A stretch of DNA of 60,866 bases. It comes from Draconibacterium sp. (GTDB taxonomy: Bacteria; Bacteroidota; Bacteroidia; Bacteroidales; Prolixibacteraceae). Where the stretch lies: positions 1 to 60,866 of the forward strand of contig JADIYN010000026.1 of assembly GCA_016705335.1 (NCBI GenBank), in the 5' to 3' direction. This document shows positions 21,915 through 32,887 of this stretch, piece after piece. The notes under the pieces were generated by a model. The model saw only the letters and a list, made by a program, of their open reading frames with translations. It ran no database searches and had not been told where the DNA came from. Both the position numbers and the translations under genes were made by a program. The first letter of the stretch is position 1, and each line of letters starts with the position of its first letter.

Positions 21915-24875
21915 ATGATGTTTTTCAGATTTATCATAATATTCTTATTTTTTGTTGTGAACCTGACAGCCAGCTCACAATTTACACATCCCCAATACAG
22001 ACAATATACATTGCGCGATGGTCTGTCACAAATGCAGGTAATCAGTATGTTTCAGGACAGCCGGGGTTATATTTGGGCAGGAACCAAAAAAGGCCTGAAT
22101 TGTTTTAACGGTGACCAAATCAATAGTTTCGATGAAAAGGATGGACTGGCCAGTTCATACATACAAAAGATAACAGAAGATTTTGAGGGTAATATTTGGG
22201 TATCAACCCGCAAAGGTTTTTCACGTTTTAACGGGAAAACATGGAAATCTTTTTCTCCTGAGAATTTTTTTGTTGGATATGTTGCCCCAATGCCCGATGG
22301 AAAAGTTTGGTATTTAGCAATTGATCGAAATAATAAAACAATTTTTGGTTATCTCGAAAATGATGAATTTCACGATCAGTTGGAGCTTTTGCCTGAGTTG
22401 AATAATCCGGACGGGGCAGAGATCGCTTATTGTAAAGATAGTCAGACTCTCATTTTTCATGACCGGCATAATCTATTCGAACTTAAAAACGGGGTTGTTA
22501 AAAAAATACATCAAGCTAAAGAAAACCTGTACTTTGAATTGGAAGACTCTGTAATTCTGGTTCTGGAAACGAATCAGAAGGATTTTGTCAACCTGTTTGA
22601 ATACGAAAAGGGCAAACTCAATGAACTTGCCAATATCAGGAATGGCAGGTTGATTGGTGTAAATAAATGCACCAGGGAATTTGCTTTTTCCCCTCGTTTT
22701 GGTGGAAACCCACTATACTTCATCAATCCAGATTCACTTATTATCAATGCTTTTCAAGAAATGCACAAATCATGTTTTCTTACCGATACCGATGGACAAC
22801 TTTGGATTGGCACTGAAGAAGGGCTTTACCGGATTCAATCTAACGGGTTTGAAACCTACAAACGGGAAATTTTACCGGCAATTTGGTCGATTTTGGAAGA
22901 TAGTAATCAAAACATCTGGTTTGCATCTTACAATTATGGGTTGAGGAAAATCAACGGAAAATCTTTGACTACTTTTACGGTGAACGATATCGAGAAATAT
23001 GGTCTTGAAAAAGAATCCCAAAATATGGACTTAATTTCTACTTTCATCCGTCTGTTGATAAACACGGAACTTTGTATTTTCCATTCAACCCGGGAATTTT
23101 AGCTTATGACGGAAAATTTTTCAAAATCAATGACAGGATTGGTTGTCTGACCACATTTTATGACAGCGACCGCGATTTACTATGGGGCGGTTACCGTTTG
23201 TTTGCGGAGGTGTATAACAAAGAACATAAACTTGTCAGAACTATTGGTCAGACTGAAGGATTAGGATTAAATGGCTATGTGGCAACCATCGGAAAAGATA
23301 TAAATGGATATTACTGGTTGGGCGGTTTTACAGGTCTTTGCCGTTATAACTGGGACTCTAAAAAGTTTGAAAATTACAACAGAGCTAATGGTCGGTTACC
23401 TGCTGATGGAGTAATTTCAAATTTTAATACGCCAGATGGACGCACCTGGTTTGGCAGCACCCAGGGCTTGCTTTACTACGACGCCAAAACCGACTCGATT
23501 CGGAAAATTGAACGTGAAGAAATTTCGGGAACTGTAAATTTTGTTTCTGCTATTGATAGTACCTGGTTGGTTTTTAGCCAATCTACCGGTATTTACCTGA
23601 TGGATTTAAAAAAATTCAATCGTTCCGGAGCTATCGAATTGTATTTCTTCAACGAGAACAATGGATTTTTAGGTATTGATCCCGGACAGGATGGTGCGAT
23701 GATTGATTCGAATGGGAATATTTGGATGACTACAAGTACTGAAGTGGTGAAACTGAATCCAAAAAAACTGAAACTGCAGAAATATTTCAGCGCAGTGAGG
23801 TTTTTAGGATTTAATGGAGAACAACTCACGTATAACGATGAAATGGTTGAACTGCCCCGCAACCAAAGATCAGCCATTTTTACTTTCGATGCTATTTGTT
23901 TTAATCGCCCAAGCCCGGTACAATATTCCTGGAAATTGTCAACCGATACTGTTTGGTCGGCCTGGCAGATGGAGAACTATGCTTTTGTTTCCAATCTAAC
24001 TGATGGTAAGTCGGAAATTATGCTTAGGGTTAAGTTCCCGGGTTTGCCCGATACAAAGGCAACATCCAGCCTGATGGTTAAAGTAAGAGTGGCTGTTTGG
24101 AAACAACCTGGTTTTTTCCCACATTGTTTGGTTTATTTGCCTTGTTGTCAATTTTGGGATTTGTGTTGTTTTTGCACACCCGTACCCAAATGATGCTAAC
24201 TGCTAGGCAATCGAAAGTTTTTCAGGTACAGGCCATTCAGTCGCAAATGAATCCGCACTTTATTTTAATGTTCTGGCTTCGTTTCAATCTATGATTTTGT
24301 CTTTTCAATCTGAAAAGGCCAACCATTATCTTGTAAAATTAGCAGGTCTTATCCGCGGTTTCCTTGATGCATCAACGGGTTCGGCAAATTTACAAAACAG
24401 CATAAGTATAGAAAAGGAACAAACACTACAAAAGGAAATTGAACTCATCAATGGATTTGTGGAATTTCAACAATTGATTTATCCTAATAAATTTGAATAT
24501 ATCATTAATACTGATTCAGCAATTAATCCGGAACAGGAAACAATACCACCAATGATTCTCCAACCGTTTGTTGAAAATGCTATCAGACATGGCCTTTTGC
24601 CAAAAAATGGTTTCGGAATATTAAAATTGGAAATAACCCGTAAGGAAGAAAAAGGATTACGGATAATTGTTGAAGATAATGGTATTGGAATTGAAAAAGC
24701 AGGCCGGATATTAACAGATTCACCTTTCAGATATGAATCGAAAGGTACAATGTTGACCTTAAACCGAATTAAATTATTGAACGAGCTTGGGTATAAGATT
24801 ACCATCAATACCGAAAGCTCTGATAAAGGAACAAAAATTGAAATAACAATACTAAACCATGAGCAGCGAAATTAA
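21915..24875 (+). CDS. propeller-sensor LytS-type histidine kinase (frameshifted)
   Basis: About 986 residues. A signal peptide (MMFFRFIIIFLFFVVNLTAS) leads into periplasmic Reg_prop propeller blades (DSRGYIWAGTKKGLNCFNG, DGQLWIGTEEGLYRI, DGRTWFGSTQGLLYY), then a Y_Y_Y-type sandwich, one membrane helix (LFGLFALLSILGFVLFL) and a His_kinase/LytS catalytic part. QSQMNPHFI carries the phosphoacceptor His; ENAIRHGL and EDNGIGIE are the N and G boxes. Frames break near 23030, 24105 and 24265, and the last is cured by one extra T in a T run. The 3' end overlaps the response regulator start by 17 bp, so both are one operon. A glycan or surface signal is plausible but not shown. Confidence 0.8.
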
Positions 24876-25647
24876 AGCAATTATTGTTGAAGATGTTGAA
24901 AGCTATTTGCTACTATTGAGAAACTGGTGTTGGAAGTAGCTCCACACGTTAATATTATCGGAAAATCGACCACGCTAACCGAAGCGGTGCAACTGATAAG
25001 GAAGTTAAAACCCAATGTCATACTCCTTGATATTCAATTTGAAATGGAAGGAAAGACAGCATTTGATATGTTGAGCGAACTTGAGGCAACTAACGACCTC
25101 AATTTTCAAATAATTTTTATTACGGCACATCAGGAAGCAAGGTATTATGCGCTTGCTTTTCAATTTAAAGCACTTCATTTTGTTGAAAAACCAATCGACA
25201 GCGAAAAATTGAAAGAGGCATTTCAAAGGGTAAATATCAATATTGAAGCAGGGTTTGATCCAATTGTAGCAAAATTTGGTGAAATTCATAAAAAGATGCA
25301 TACGGTTGGACCTAATGATCGAATTGTTGTAGAAGGCAACCTTTATTCAGAACTTATCTGTGTTGATGAAATTTCAACGATTGAAGCTTCAGGACGATAT
25401 TCCAGCTATGCCTTACAAATGGTCGGAAAATTGTTTCCTGTAAAAATTTAGGTGAGTATGAAAACAACTTTCATCCTATTCAAAATTTATACGAATTCAT
25501 AATAACCGAATTATTAATTTCAATTTGGTCAAACGTTTTTCAAAAAAAGAACGATTAATTGAATTGATAGAACCACAAGGAAAATATTATGCCTCAAAAG
25601 AACGGTTTAAAGATTTTCTTGTACTGACCGCTCAAAATGACAAGTGA
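24859..25647 (+). CDS. LytTR-family response regulator (frameshifted)
   Basis: About 263 residues from the ATG at 24859. The receiver begins MSSEIKAIIVEDVESY and carries VILLDIQFEMEGK with the phosphoacceptor Asp, IIFITAHQEARYY and HFVEKPID with the conserved Lys. A LytTR DNA-binding domain follows from about residue 160 (ICVDEISTIEASGRYSSY; FIRIHNNRIINFNLV). Three indels break the frame: near 24915, at the A5 run around 25447, and near 25487; homology resumes after each. It is the cognate partner of the overlapping LytS kinase. The direct repeat upstream of the operon is a possible target, so it may autoregulate and control the divergent secreted-protein genes. Confidence 0.8.
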
Positions 25648-25673
25648 CTAAACAATGAAATTATGGTATATAA

Positions 25674-25701
25674 AAAAAGGGAACCTTCAAGTTCCCTTTT
25701 T
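25674..25701. terminator. bidirectional terminator
   Basis: AAAAAGGGAAC (25674-25684) and GTTCCCTTTTT (25691-25701) form a perfect 11-bp stem with a 6-nt loop. T runs on both strands let it serve the LytTR gene and the convergent oxoamine synthase gene. Confidence 0.85.
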
Positions 25702-25720
25702 AATATCATTTTTTAAAAGT

Positions 25721-26973
25721 TTACATATCAACTTCAACAATTGCAAAATCAGTAGTTGAATATTTTCCTTCAAGTAAAGTTTTACGAACTTTTTTAAATG
25801 CGTCAACTGTAATTTCAACATCTTCCAGTGTATGCATAGCAGTTGGAATCAGCCGCAGCAGAATATCTCCTTTTGGAATTACCGGATAAACAATCATCGA
25901 ACAGAATATTCCAAAGTTTTCGCGCAGGTCATAAACCAAATTTGTTGCTTCAGCTTCTCCACCTTTCATATAAACCGGTGTTACAGCTGAGTTAGTTTTT
26001 CCAAGGTCGAAACCTGCTTCACGCAAACCTTTTTGAAGTGCAGCAACAACTGTCCATAATCTTTCCTTTAATTCAGGTTTTGTACGAATCAGTTCAAGAC
26101 GTTTCAAACCACCCAAAACCATTGGCATTGGCAACGATTTAGCATAGGTTTGTGAACGCATATTATATCGTAAGTAAAAGCAAATATCTGTTTCGCAGGC
26201 AATAAAACCACCAATTCCGGCCATTGCTTTTGCAAAAGTGGCAAAGTAAAGATCGATTTTATCAGTAACCCCAAAATGTTCAGCAGTACCGGCACTTGTT
26301 TTCCCATCATTCCAAAACCATGGGCATCATCAACAAGCAGACGGAATTTGAATTCATCTTTCAAAGCAGCAATTTCATCAAGTTTACCCATATCGCCGGC
26401 CATCCCGAATACACCTTCTGTAATTACAAGGATTCCTCCTTTTTGTTTTTCGGCTAAACGCGTTGCATGAGTAAGTTGTTTGCGTAAACTGTCAATATCG
26501 TTGTGTAAATAAACAAACCTTTTCCCCATGTGTAACCGAACTCCATCCAAAATACAGGCGTGTGCTTCAGCGTCATAAACAACTACATCGTTTCTTCCGC
26601 AAATTGCATCGATAACCGAAACCATACCCTGGTAACCGTAATTGAGAAGAAATGCATCCGGTTTACCAACAAAAGCAGCCAATTCACGTTCAAGTTGCTC
26701 ATGTTTTGATGTTTGTCCCGACATCATTCGCGCTCCCATTGGGTATGCCATTCCGTATTGAGCGGCTGCTTCGGCATCAGCTTTTCGCACTTCAGTGTGG
26801 TTAGCCAGTCCCAAATAATTGTTTAAACTCCAGTTTAAAACCTCTTTGCCCCTGAATATCATTCTTGGAGCCAATTCACCTTCAAGTTTTGGAAATGCAA
26901 AGTATCCATGAATTTTTTTCATGTGTTTACCTATTTCTCCCTTGTTTGCCCTGAATTTTTCAAATATATCCAC
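25721..26973 (-). CDS. alpha-oxoamine synthase, serine palmitoyltransferase/KBL-like (frameshifted)
   Basis: A PLP enzyme of about 418 residues of the class II aminotransferase fold that condenses an amino acid with an acyl-CoA. The GTG at 26973 is chosen because VDIFEKF aligns with the usual start; an ATG at 27006 adds 11 unlikely residues. Key parts are NNYLGLANH, DAEAHACILDG, VDDAHGFGMMGK and YFATFAKAMAG with the Schiff-base Lys. One A missing from the run in GGGAAAACAAGT near 26300 shifts the frame; restoring it gives GKTSAGTAEHFG. Bacteroidota use such enzymes for sphingolipid synthesis (Spt), but BioF or Kbl relatives look similar, so the substrate is open. Divergent from bamD. Confidence 0.75.
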
Positions 26974-27223
26974 GTTGTAATTTTTTTTGTGATTATTTCG
27001 GTGCAAATGTAAACTTTTTTAATTTTCGCACAAACCTGTTAAATAATGCTAATAACTGATTTTATACATAAAAACATTCCTATTTTCACGCCGGTTTTAA
27101 GGTTTGGTTTTTGCGTATGAAACTATAAATGAATATGCTACGAATAACATTTTATCATTAAATACGTTTAAATTTAACTTGTCAAATCGTTTTAGGTATA
27201 TAAAAAAAGTATATTTTTGCGCC

Positions 27224-28045
27224 ATGTTAATAAAAAGGAGATTTTTTTGGTCGGGACTAATTCTGTTAACAGTAATTTTAAGTTCGTGTGGTAGTTACAA
27301 TAAAATTGTAAAAAGCACCGATTACGAATATAAATACAAAAAAGCCATTGAATATTATGAAGATGGTGAATACGTGAGATCGGGTACATTACTGAAAGAA
27401 CTTGTAAGTATTTACAGGGGAACAAATCGTGCCGATAAAGTTTATTATTACTATGCTAAAAGTATGATCGGTCAGAAGGATTATTTAATGGCAGGTCATT
27501 TTTTTAAAACTTTGATAAAGGAATATCCGATGAGCGATTTTGCCGAGGAATCCTATTTCATGGATGGTTATTGTTCTTATTTAATGTCTCCAAAAGCGAG
27601 ACTTGACCAGAATGTTACAAGCGAAGCAATTGATGCATTGCAGTTGTATGTTAACCTTTATCCGTTTAACGACAGGGTGGATGAGGCAAACCGGTTGATT
27701 GATGAATTGAATGATAAATTGGTTTATAAAGCTTATTTAAGTGCTAAACTTTATTATGATTTCGATAATTATAAAGCATCAGTAATTGCGTTAACCAATT
27801 GTTTGAATAAATTTCCTGATTCAAAATACAGGGAAGAATTAAAGTTTATGTTGCTCGAATCGAAATATATGCTCGCAATAGGAAGTATTTATGATAAAAA
27901 ACAGGAAAGACTTTCAAATGCACTCGATGAATATTTCGCCTTTGTCGATGAATTTCCGGAAAGCAAACACATAAAAGAAGCCGAGAAATTTCGCAAAGAG
28001 ACCTCACAATTGTTAAATTATAAAGAAGAAACAAATATTAATTAA
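27224..28045 (+). CDS. bamD: outer membrane assembly lipoprotein BamD
   Basis: 273 residues from the ATG at 27224; earlier in-frame starts would place 40 residues before the lipoprotein signal. The signal MLIKRRFFWSGLILLTVILSSC ends in an LSSC lipobox with Cys22 as lipid anchor. TPR-like helices follow (KAIEYYEDGEYVRSGTLLKE, YYYAKSMIGQKDYLMAGHFF, FAEESYFMDGYC), as in BamD/YfiO, which docks to BamA for beta-barrel insertion. It heads the bamD-rpoZ-coaBC-DUF4835-recN run. TATTTTTG at 27212-27219 resembles a Bacteroidota -7 box, but would leave almost no leader. Confidence 0.9.
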   Translation: MLIKRRFFWSGLILLTVILSSCGSYNKIVKSTDYEYKYKKAIEYYEDGEYVRSGTLLKELVSIYRGTNRADKVYYYYAKSMIGQKDYLMAGHFFKTLIKEYPMSDFAEESYFMDGYCSYLMSPKARLDQNVTSEAIDALQLYVNLYPFNDRVDEANRLIDELNDKLVYKAYLSAKLYYDFDNYKASVIALTNCLNKFPDSKYREELKFMLLESKYMLAIGSIYDKKQERLSNALDEYFAFVDEFPESKHIKEAEKFRKETSQLLNYKEETNIN

Positions 28046-28381
28046 ATGGATTACAAGAAAACAAAAGCTGCACCATCAACAATTTCACGTGATTTGGAAG
28101 TGTTGACACAGGAAACTGGCAATATTTACGAAACTGTGATGATTTTGGCAAAAAGGGCAAACCAGATTTCGTCTGAATTAAAAGAAGAATTAAATCAGAA
28201 ACTTCAGGAGTTTGCTTCGTATACCGATAACCTGGAAGAAATCTTTGAAAACCGCGAACAAATAGAAATTTCGAAGTTTTACGAAAGAATGCCAAAACCT
28301 TCTTTAATTGCTTTTGAAGAGTTAAAGGAAAATGAAATTTATCATAGAAATCCAAGCAGGGAGAATAAACCCAAAATTTAA
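28046..28381 (+). CDS. rpoZ: DNA-directed RNA polymerase subunit omega
   Basis: 111 residues, ATG immediately after the bamD stop. It begins MDYKKTKAAPSTISRDLEVL and has the Rpb6/omega core ETVMILAKRANQISSELKEELNQ, in which the Ala/Lys/Arg helix packs against beta-prime. The acidic tail ELKENEIYHRNP is typical of Bacteroidota omega proteins. It stabilises the polymerase core and lies between bamD and coaBC, as is usual in this phylum. Intact. Confidence 0.88.
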   Translation: MDYKKTKAAPSTISRDLEVLTQETGNIYETVMILAKRANQISSELKEELNQKLQEFASYTDNLEEIFENREQIEISKFYERMPKPSLIAFEELKENEIYHRNPSRENKPKI

Positions 28382-28392
28382 TTTTAAAGCCC

Positions 28393-29595
28393 ATGAGGCT
28401 TAAAAGTAAAAAAATTATTTTAGGTATAACCGGAAGCATAGCAGCATACAAGGCAGCTATGCTTTTGCGTTTATTGGTAAAGGAAAGTGCTGAGGTACAA
28501 GTTGTAATTACTCAGGCCGGCAAGGAATTTATTACACCGGTTACGCTTTCGGCGCTTTCAGGTAAACCTGTTATCAGCGAATTTTTTGGCGCAAACGACG
28601 GCACATGGAACAGTCATGTTGACCTTGGGTTGTGGGCAGATTTAATGTTGGTAGCTCCTGCAACTGCTTCTACAATTGCAAAAATGGCAAATGGTATTGC
28701 TGATAATATGTTGGTAACAACCTATATGTCAGCAAAATGCCCGGTTTTTGTTGCGCCGGCGATGGATTTGGATATGTTTGCTCATCCCTCAACCCAAAAA
28801 AATATTGAAATATTGAAATCCTTCGGAAATTCAATTATCGAACCTTCTGTAGGTGAACTTGCAAGTGGATTAACAGGGAAAGGGAGAGAATGGAAGAACC
28901 CGAAAATATTGTTGAAATTGTTGCTGAATATTTCAATTCAAGAAAGTACTAAAAGGAAAACTTTCCTTGTAACCGCCGGACCAACCTATGAAAAGATTGA
29001 TCCCGTCCGTTTTTTAGGAAATTTTTCATCGGGGAAAATGGGTTATGCCATTTCCGAAGAACTTGCCGATAGCGGTGCGAATGTCATTTTGGTTTCAGGC
29101 CCCGTTTCGTTGAAAACCAATAAAAAGAATATTCAGCTTGTTAAAGTTGAATCGGCTGATGAAATGTATGTTAAATGTTTGTCGTGGTTTCCGAATTGTG
29201 ACGGGGCTGTAATGTGTGCTGCCGTTGCCGATTTCACCCCGGTTGTAGTCGAAAAAAAGAAAACAAAACGTGGCAGTGAAAACTGGAGCCTCGAATTGCA
29301 GCCAACCATAGATATTGCCGCGAAATTGGGTGAGTTGAAAAGCGAAAAACAAATACTTGCAGGTTTTGCGCTTGAAACCAACGATGAAATCAGCAACGCA
29401 AAGAAAAAGCTGGAAAGTAAAAATCTCGATTTTATTGTTTTAAATTCTTTGAACGAAGAAGGAGCCGGTTTTCAGGTCGATACAAATAAAATTACAATCA
29501 TCGATAAAAGCAATAATCAGCAGTTTTTTGAGTTAAAAAGTAAGAAAGAAGTTGCTGTTGATATTGTTAATAAAATCAAATCAATTATTAAATAG
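28393..29595 (+). CDS. coaBC: bifunctional phosphopantothenoylcysteine synthetase/decarboxylase
   Basis: 400 residues, the usual size, for two steps of coenzyme A synthesis. The N-terminal flavoprotein (CoaC, about 1-180) has GITGSIAAYKAA, the active-site His75 in WNSHVDLG, and APATASTIAKMANGIADN. The C-terminal synthetase (CoaB, about 195-400) has TAGPTYEKIDPVRFLGN, SSGKMGYAIS and a nucleotide-binding DFTP segment. Starts 11 bp after rpoZ and is probably co-transcribed. Intact and expected to be essential. Confidence 0.93.
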   Translation: MRLKSKKIILGITGSIAAYKAAMLLRLLVKESAEVQVVITQAGKEFITPVTLSALSGKPVISEFFGANDGTWNSHVDLGLWADLMLVAPATASTIAKMANGIADNMLVTTYMSAKCPVFVAPAMDLDMFAHPSTQKNIEILKSFGNSIIEPSVGELASGLTGKGREWKNPKILLKLLLNISIQESTKRKTFLVTAGPTYEKIDPVRFLGNFSSGKMGYAISEELADSGANVILVSGPVSLKTNKKNIQLVKVESADEMYVKCLSWFPNCDGAVMCAAVADFTPVVVEKKKTKRGSENWSLELQPTIDIAAKLGELKSEKQILAGFALETNDEISNAKKKLESKNLDFIVLNSLNEEGAGFQVDTNKITIIDKSNNQQFFELKSKKEVAVDIVNKIKSIIK

Positions 29596-29647
29596 CGTTT
29601 TTACCGGAGTTATTTTTCTATTTTTATAATCACTATTTTTGATTATT

Positions 29648-30556
29648 ATGAAGTCGATATTGCTATTAATATTATCTCTGATTTATATTACTTCGGGCGT
29701 GAATGCTCAGGAACTGCGCTGTAATGTAACTATTTCGCACCAAAGGATTCAAGGTGCAAACCAAAACCTGTTCCGCACAATGCAATCGGATGTATATGAA
29801 TTTATGAATACCCGAAAATGGACAGATCATGTGTACAGTTACGATGAAAAATTGAAATGTAATATAATGATCCTTCTCGAAGAACAGATTTCTGCTGATG
29901 AATTCCGTGGTTCAATACAGGTACAATTGATAAGACCTGTTTTCGATTCGAGTTATGAAACTACAATACTGAATATCAAAGACAACGATTTTCGTTGCCG
30001 TTATGTCGAGTTTCAACCACTTGAATTTAACGAAACTTCAAACAGGGATAACCTAACCAACATATTGGCATATTATGCCTATGTAATTTTGGGTTTTAGT
30101 TACGATTCGTTTTCACCTGAAGGAGGAACACCATATTTTGAAAAGGCACAGTCAATTGTAAACAACTCACAAAATCAGGTTGAAAAAGGCTGGAAATCAT
30201 TTGAAAGTGAAAGAAACCGGTACTGGCTGCTTGAAAATATAATGAATAAATCCTATTCCGATTTCAGAAAATGTATGTATAGCTATCACCGTAATGGTTT
30301 GGATTTAATGTCGCAAAGGGCTGAAGAGGGCCGTGCAAACATTGCCGAATCACTCCGCGATTTGCAAAAAGTTTTCAGAAGACGGCCGTCAACCTATATT
30401 CTGCAAATGTTTTTCGATGCAAAATCTGATGAACTCGTCAATATTTTTTCAAAATCGTTTCCCGATGAAAGGACGCGTGTTTTGACTATTTTGAATGAGA
30501 TAGATCCTTCGAATGGCAGTAAATATTCAAAAATTTCAGAAACGGAAGAGTTGTAA
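29648..30556 (+). CDS. DUF4835 family secreted protein
   Basis: 302 residues from the ATG at 29648; a TTG three codons earlier is possible. A signal peptide (MKSILLLILSLIYITSGVNA, cut before QELRCNV) precedes a domain seen almost only in Bacteroidota next to coaBC and recN. Characteristic pieces are VTISHQRIQGANQNLFRTMQ, RKWTDHVY and AYYAYVILGFSYDSFS. Function is not established. The conserved position suggests a periplasmic envelope role. Intact. Confidence 0.8.
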   Translation: MKSILLLILSLIYITSGVNAQELRCNVTISHQRIQGANQNLFRTMQSDVYEFMNTRKWTDHVYSYDEKLKCNIMILLEEQISADEFRGSIQVQLIRPVFDSSYETTILNIKDNDFRCRYVEFQPLEFNETSNRDNLTNILAYYAYVILGFSYDSFSPEGGTPYFEKAQSIVNNSQNQVEKGWKSFESERNRYWLLENIMNKSYSDFRKCMYSYHRNGLDLMSQRAEEGRANIAESLRDLQKVFRRRPSTYILQMFFDAKSDELVNIFSKSFPDERTRVLTILNEIDPSNGSKYSKISETEEL

Positions 30557-30567
30557 TAAAGTAATTC

Positions 30568-32223
30568 ATGCTGACAAAACTTTCAATTTCAAACTACGCG
30601 TTAATCGATAACTTAAGCATTGATTTTCATCAAAAACTAAATTCAATAACAGGTGAAACTGGGGCCGGAAAATCGATAATGCTGGGTGCTTTGGGTTTGA
30701 TACTTGGTAACAGGGCCGATTTGTCGGTGTTAAAAGACAAGTCGAAAAAATGCGTTGTTGAAGGAAATTTCGAAATTGGGAATTATCAGCTTCAACCTTT
30801 TTTTGAAGAAAATGATCTGGATTATGACACAACCACAATTATTCGCAGGGAAATAACTGTTTCAGGCAAATTCAGGGCTTTTATAAACGATACTCCCGTT
30901 AACCTGAAAACCATGCGGGAACTTGGTTTATGCCTGATTGATATCCATTCGCAACATCAAAATCTGGAACTGGGAAACCGCAGATTTCAACTTGATTTGG
31001 TTGATACTGTTTCCAAAACAGATAAAGTACTTGCGCAATATCGTGAATTGTACATCGGATTTATTTCGTTACAAAATGAATTAAAGGAATTAATTGCCAA
31101 AAGTGACAAGGAAAGCGCTGACCTTGATTACTGGCAATTTCAGTTTAACCAGCTTTCAGAAGCCGATTTAAAGGAAAACGAACAGGAGGAACTTGAAGTT
31201 TTACTTGAACAGCTAAATCATGTTGAAGAAATAAAAAATGCCTTTTCTGAGGTCCAAAACCTGTTGGATAGTGACAGGTTTTCTGTTGTACTTCATTTAA
31301 AGGAAAGCCGGAAAAAACTTGAAAACATTAAAAGTTACATACCCGAAGTTGCAGGTTTAAGCGAGCGATTACAAAGCAGTTTGCTTGAAGTAAAAGACAT
31401 TCTGGATGAAATTGAAAGTCTGGCCATAAATATTGAACACGACCCGGCCCAACTTGAATTGATTAACGACAGACTGAACCTGATTTACAGCCTGCAACAA
31501 AAACACCATGTAAATTCGGTTGAAGAATTAATTGTGCTCAGGAATTCTTTTGATCAGAAAATAAACAAGGTAACAGGATATGATGATGAAATTCAAAAGC
31601 TGAAAAACAACCTTGAGAAAAGTCGTTTAAAACTTCAGGAGAAGTCAGATGAACTAAGCACAATCCGCAAAACATGCTTTAAACATATTGAAAAAGCTAT
31701 TATTGAAGATTTGCAGCAGTTGGGAATGGCTAAATCGAAATTGGAGGTAGTACATGAACAACTTTCGGATTTCACTATAAACGGAAAAGATGCAGTTTCT
31801 TTTCTTTTCAGTGCAAACTCTGATTCTGAACCTGCCGAGATTTCCAAAGTTGCTTCCGGGGGCGAAATGTCGCGCCTGATGCTGGCAATAAAAAACCTGC
31901 TTCGCAAATCAAAATCGCTTCCAACAGTTATTTTCGACGAAATCGATTCAGGTGTTTCAGGTGAAATAGCGCTGAAAATGGGAAATATCATCAAATCTTT
32001 TTCCGATTCAACACAAATCATTAATATCACGCATTTACCGCAAATTGCCGCAAAAGGCGATGCACATCTGATGGTTTACAAATTTGAAGATAAGGGGAAA
32101 ACTTACACTTCAATAAAACACCTGAATACCGATGAGCGCATCGTTGAATTAGCCAAAATGGTTGGCGGCGATAGTTATTCGGATGCAACTTTGCGAACCG
32201 CTGAAGAGTTGTTAAATAGTTGA
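30568..32223 (+). CDS. recN: DNA repair protein RecN
   Basis: 551 residues, standard RecN length: an SMC-like ATPase for double-strand break repair. Walker A is GETGAGKS at 29-36. A coiled coil spans about 160-370 (ELKELIAKSDKES, KLKNNLEKSRLKLQEKSDEL). The ABC signature VASGGEMSRLMLAI and Walker B TVIFDEIDSGVSG lie near 430-460, and NITHLPQIAAKGD follows. Starts 11 bp after the DUF4835 gene and ends the run that began with bamD. Intact. Confidence 0.95.
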   Translation: MLTKLSISNYALIDNLSIDFHQKLNSITGETGAGKSIMLGALGLILGNRADLSVLKDKSKKCVVEGNFEIGNYQLQPFFEENDLDYDTTTIIRREITVSGKFRAFINDTPVNLKTMRELGLCLIDIHSQHQNLELGNRRFQLDLVDTVSKTDKVLAQYRELYIGFISLQNELKELIAKSDKESADLDYWQFQFNQLSEADLKENEQEELEVLLEQLNHVEEIKNAFSEVQNLLDSDRFSVVLHLKESRKKLENIKSYIPEVAGLSERLQSSLLEVKDILDEIESLAINIEHDPAQLELINDRLNLIYSLQQKHHVNSVEELIVLRNSFDQKINKVTGYDDEIQKLKNNLEKSRLKLQEKSDELSTIRKTCFKHIEKAIIEDLQQLGMAKSKLEVVHEQLSDFTINGKDAVSFLFSANSDSEPAEISKVASGGEMSRLMLAIKNLLRKSKSLPTVIFDEIDSGVSGEIALKMGNIIKSFSDSTQIINITHLPQIAAKGDAHLMVYKFEDKGKTYTSIKHLNTDERIVELAKMVGGDSYSDATLRTAEELLNS

Positions 32224-32255
32224 TATTTTTGAGATGCTTTGTTCAGTTTTTTCAT

Positions 32256-32283
32256 AAAAAAAGGCCTCTTTTCAGAGACCTTT
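32256..32283 (-). terminator. terminator of rplS, also after recN
   Basis: AAAGGCCTC (32260-32268) and GAGACCTTT (32275-32283). Read on the minus strand, one G-U pair completes a 9-bp stem that is followed by TTTTTTT. It lies between the convergent recN and rplS. Confidence 0.8.
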
Positions 32284-32294
32284 CTATTTTCGAT

Positions 32295-32642
32295 TTAGTG
32301 TTTTCTTTCCTTGATACGGGCTTTTTTACCGGTTAAATCACGCAGGTAGAAAATTCTTTTTCTGCGTACTTTACCACGTTTATTGATTTCAATAGAATCA
32401 ATAAATGGTGATGACAATGGGAAAATCCTTTCAACACCAATGTTACCTGATATTTTTCTTACCGTAAATGTCTTGGTATTACCGCTTCCACTAACCTGGA
32501 TAACCACACCACGGAAGCTCTGGATTCTTTCTTTATTTCCCTCCTTAATCTTGTAACCAACTGTTACGGTGTCCCCTGCAATGAATTCAGGGTGTTGTGT
32601 CCCTGTCTCGAATTCTTGTTCTACTAATTTAATTAAGTCCAT
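32295..32642 (-). CDS. rplS: 50S ribosomal protein L19
   Basis: 115 residues from the ATG at 32642, the usual L19 length; a start nine codons earlier would add MPTIIKNIE, which homologues lack. Core motifs are FIAGDTVTVGYKIKEGNKER, IQSFRGVVIQVSG, FTVRKISGNIGVERIFP and the basic end RRKRIFYLRDLTGKKARIKE. It sits at the 30S-50S interface near helix 14. It is alone here, without trmD or rimM, as is common in this phylum. Confidence 0.95.
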   Translation of the reverse strand: MDLIKLVEQEFETGTQHPEFIAGDTVTVGYKIKEGNKERIQSFRGVVIQVSGSGNTKTFTVRKISGNIGVERIFPLSSPFIDSIEINKRGKVRRKRIFYLRDLTGKKARIKERKH

Positions 32643-32801
32643 TTCAATATTTTTTATTATTGTTGGCAATGTATCCAGTCCTCCGACCGAAAAGAGATTG
32701 CTAAAAGTTGCGCAAAAGTAATAAAAAAATTAATTTGCCAAACTAAAATCTTGAATTGCAAGGATAAATCTGAAATCGTGTTTTATGATTTACGATTTTG
32801 G

Positions 32802-32836
32802 CATTTACCATTTACCATTTACCATTTACCATTTAA
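32802..32836. repeat. CATTTAC heptamer microsatellite
   Basis: Four perfect CATTTAC copies and a partial fifth. Just downstream at about 32855-32886 CTTGATACTCA occurs twice. They fill the 245-bp gap between rplS and cydB. Confidence 0.8.
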
Positions 32837-32887
32837 AGCAACCCGTAATCCGAATCTTGATACTCATTACTTGATACTCAATACTAA

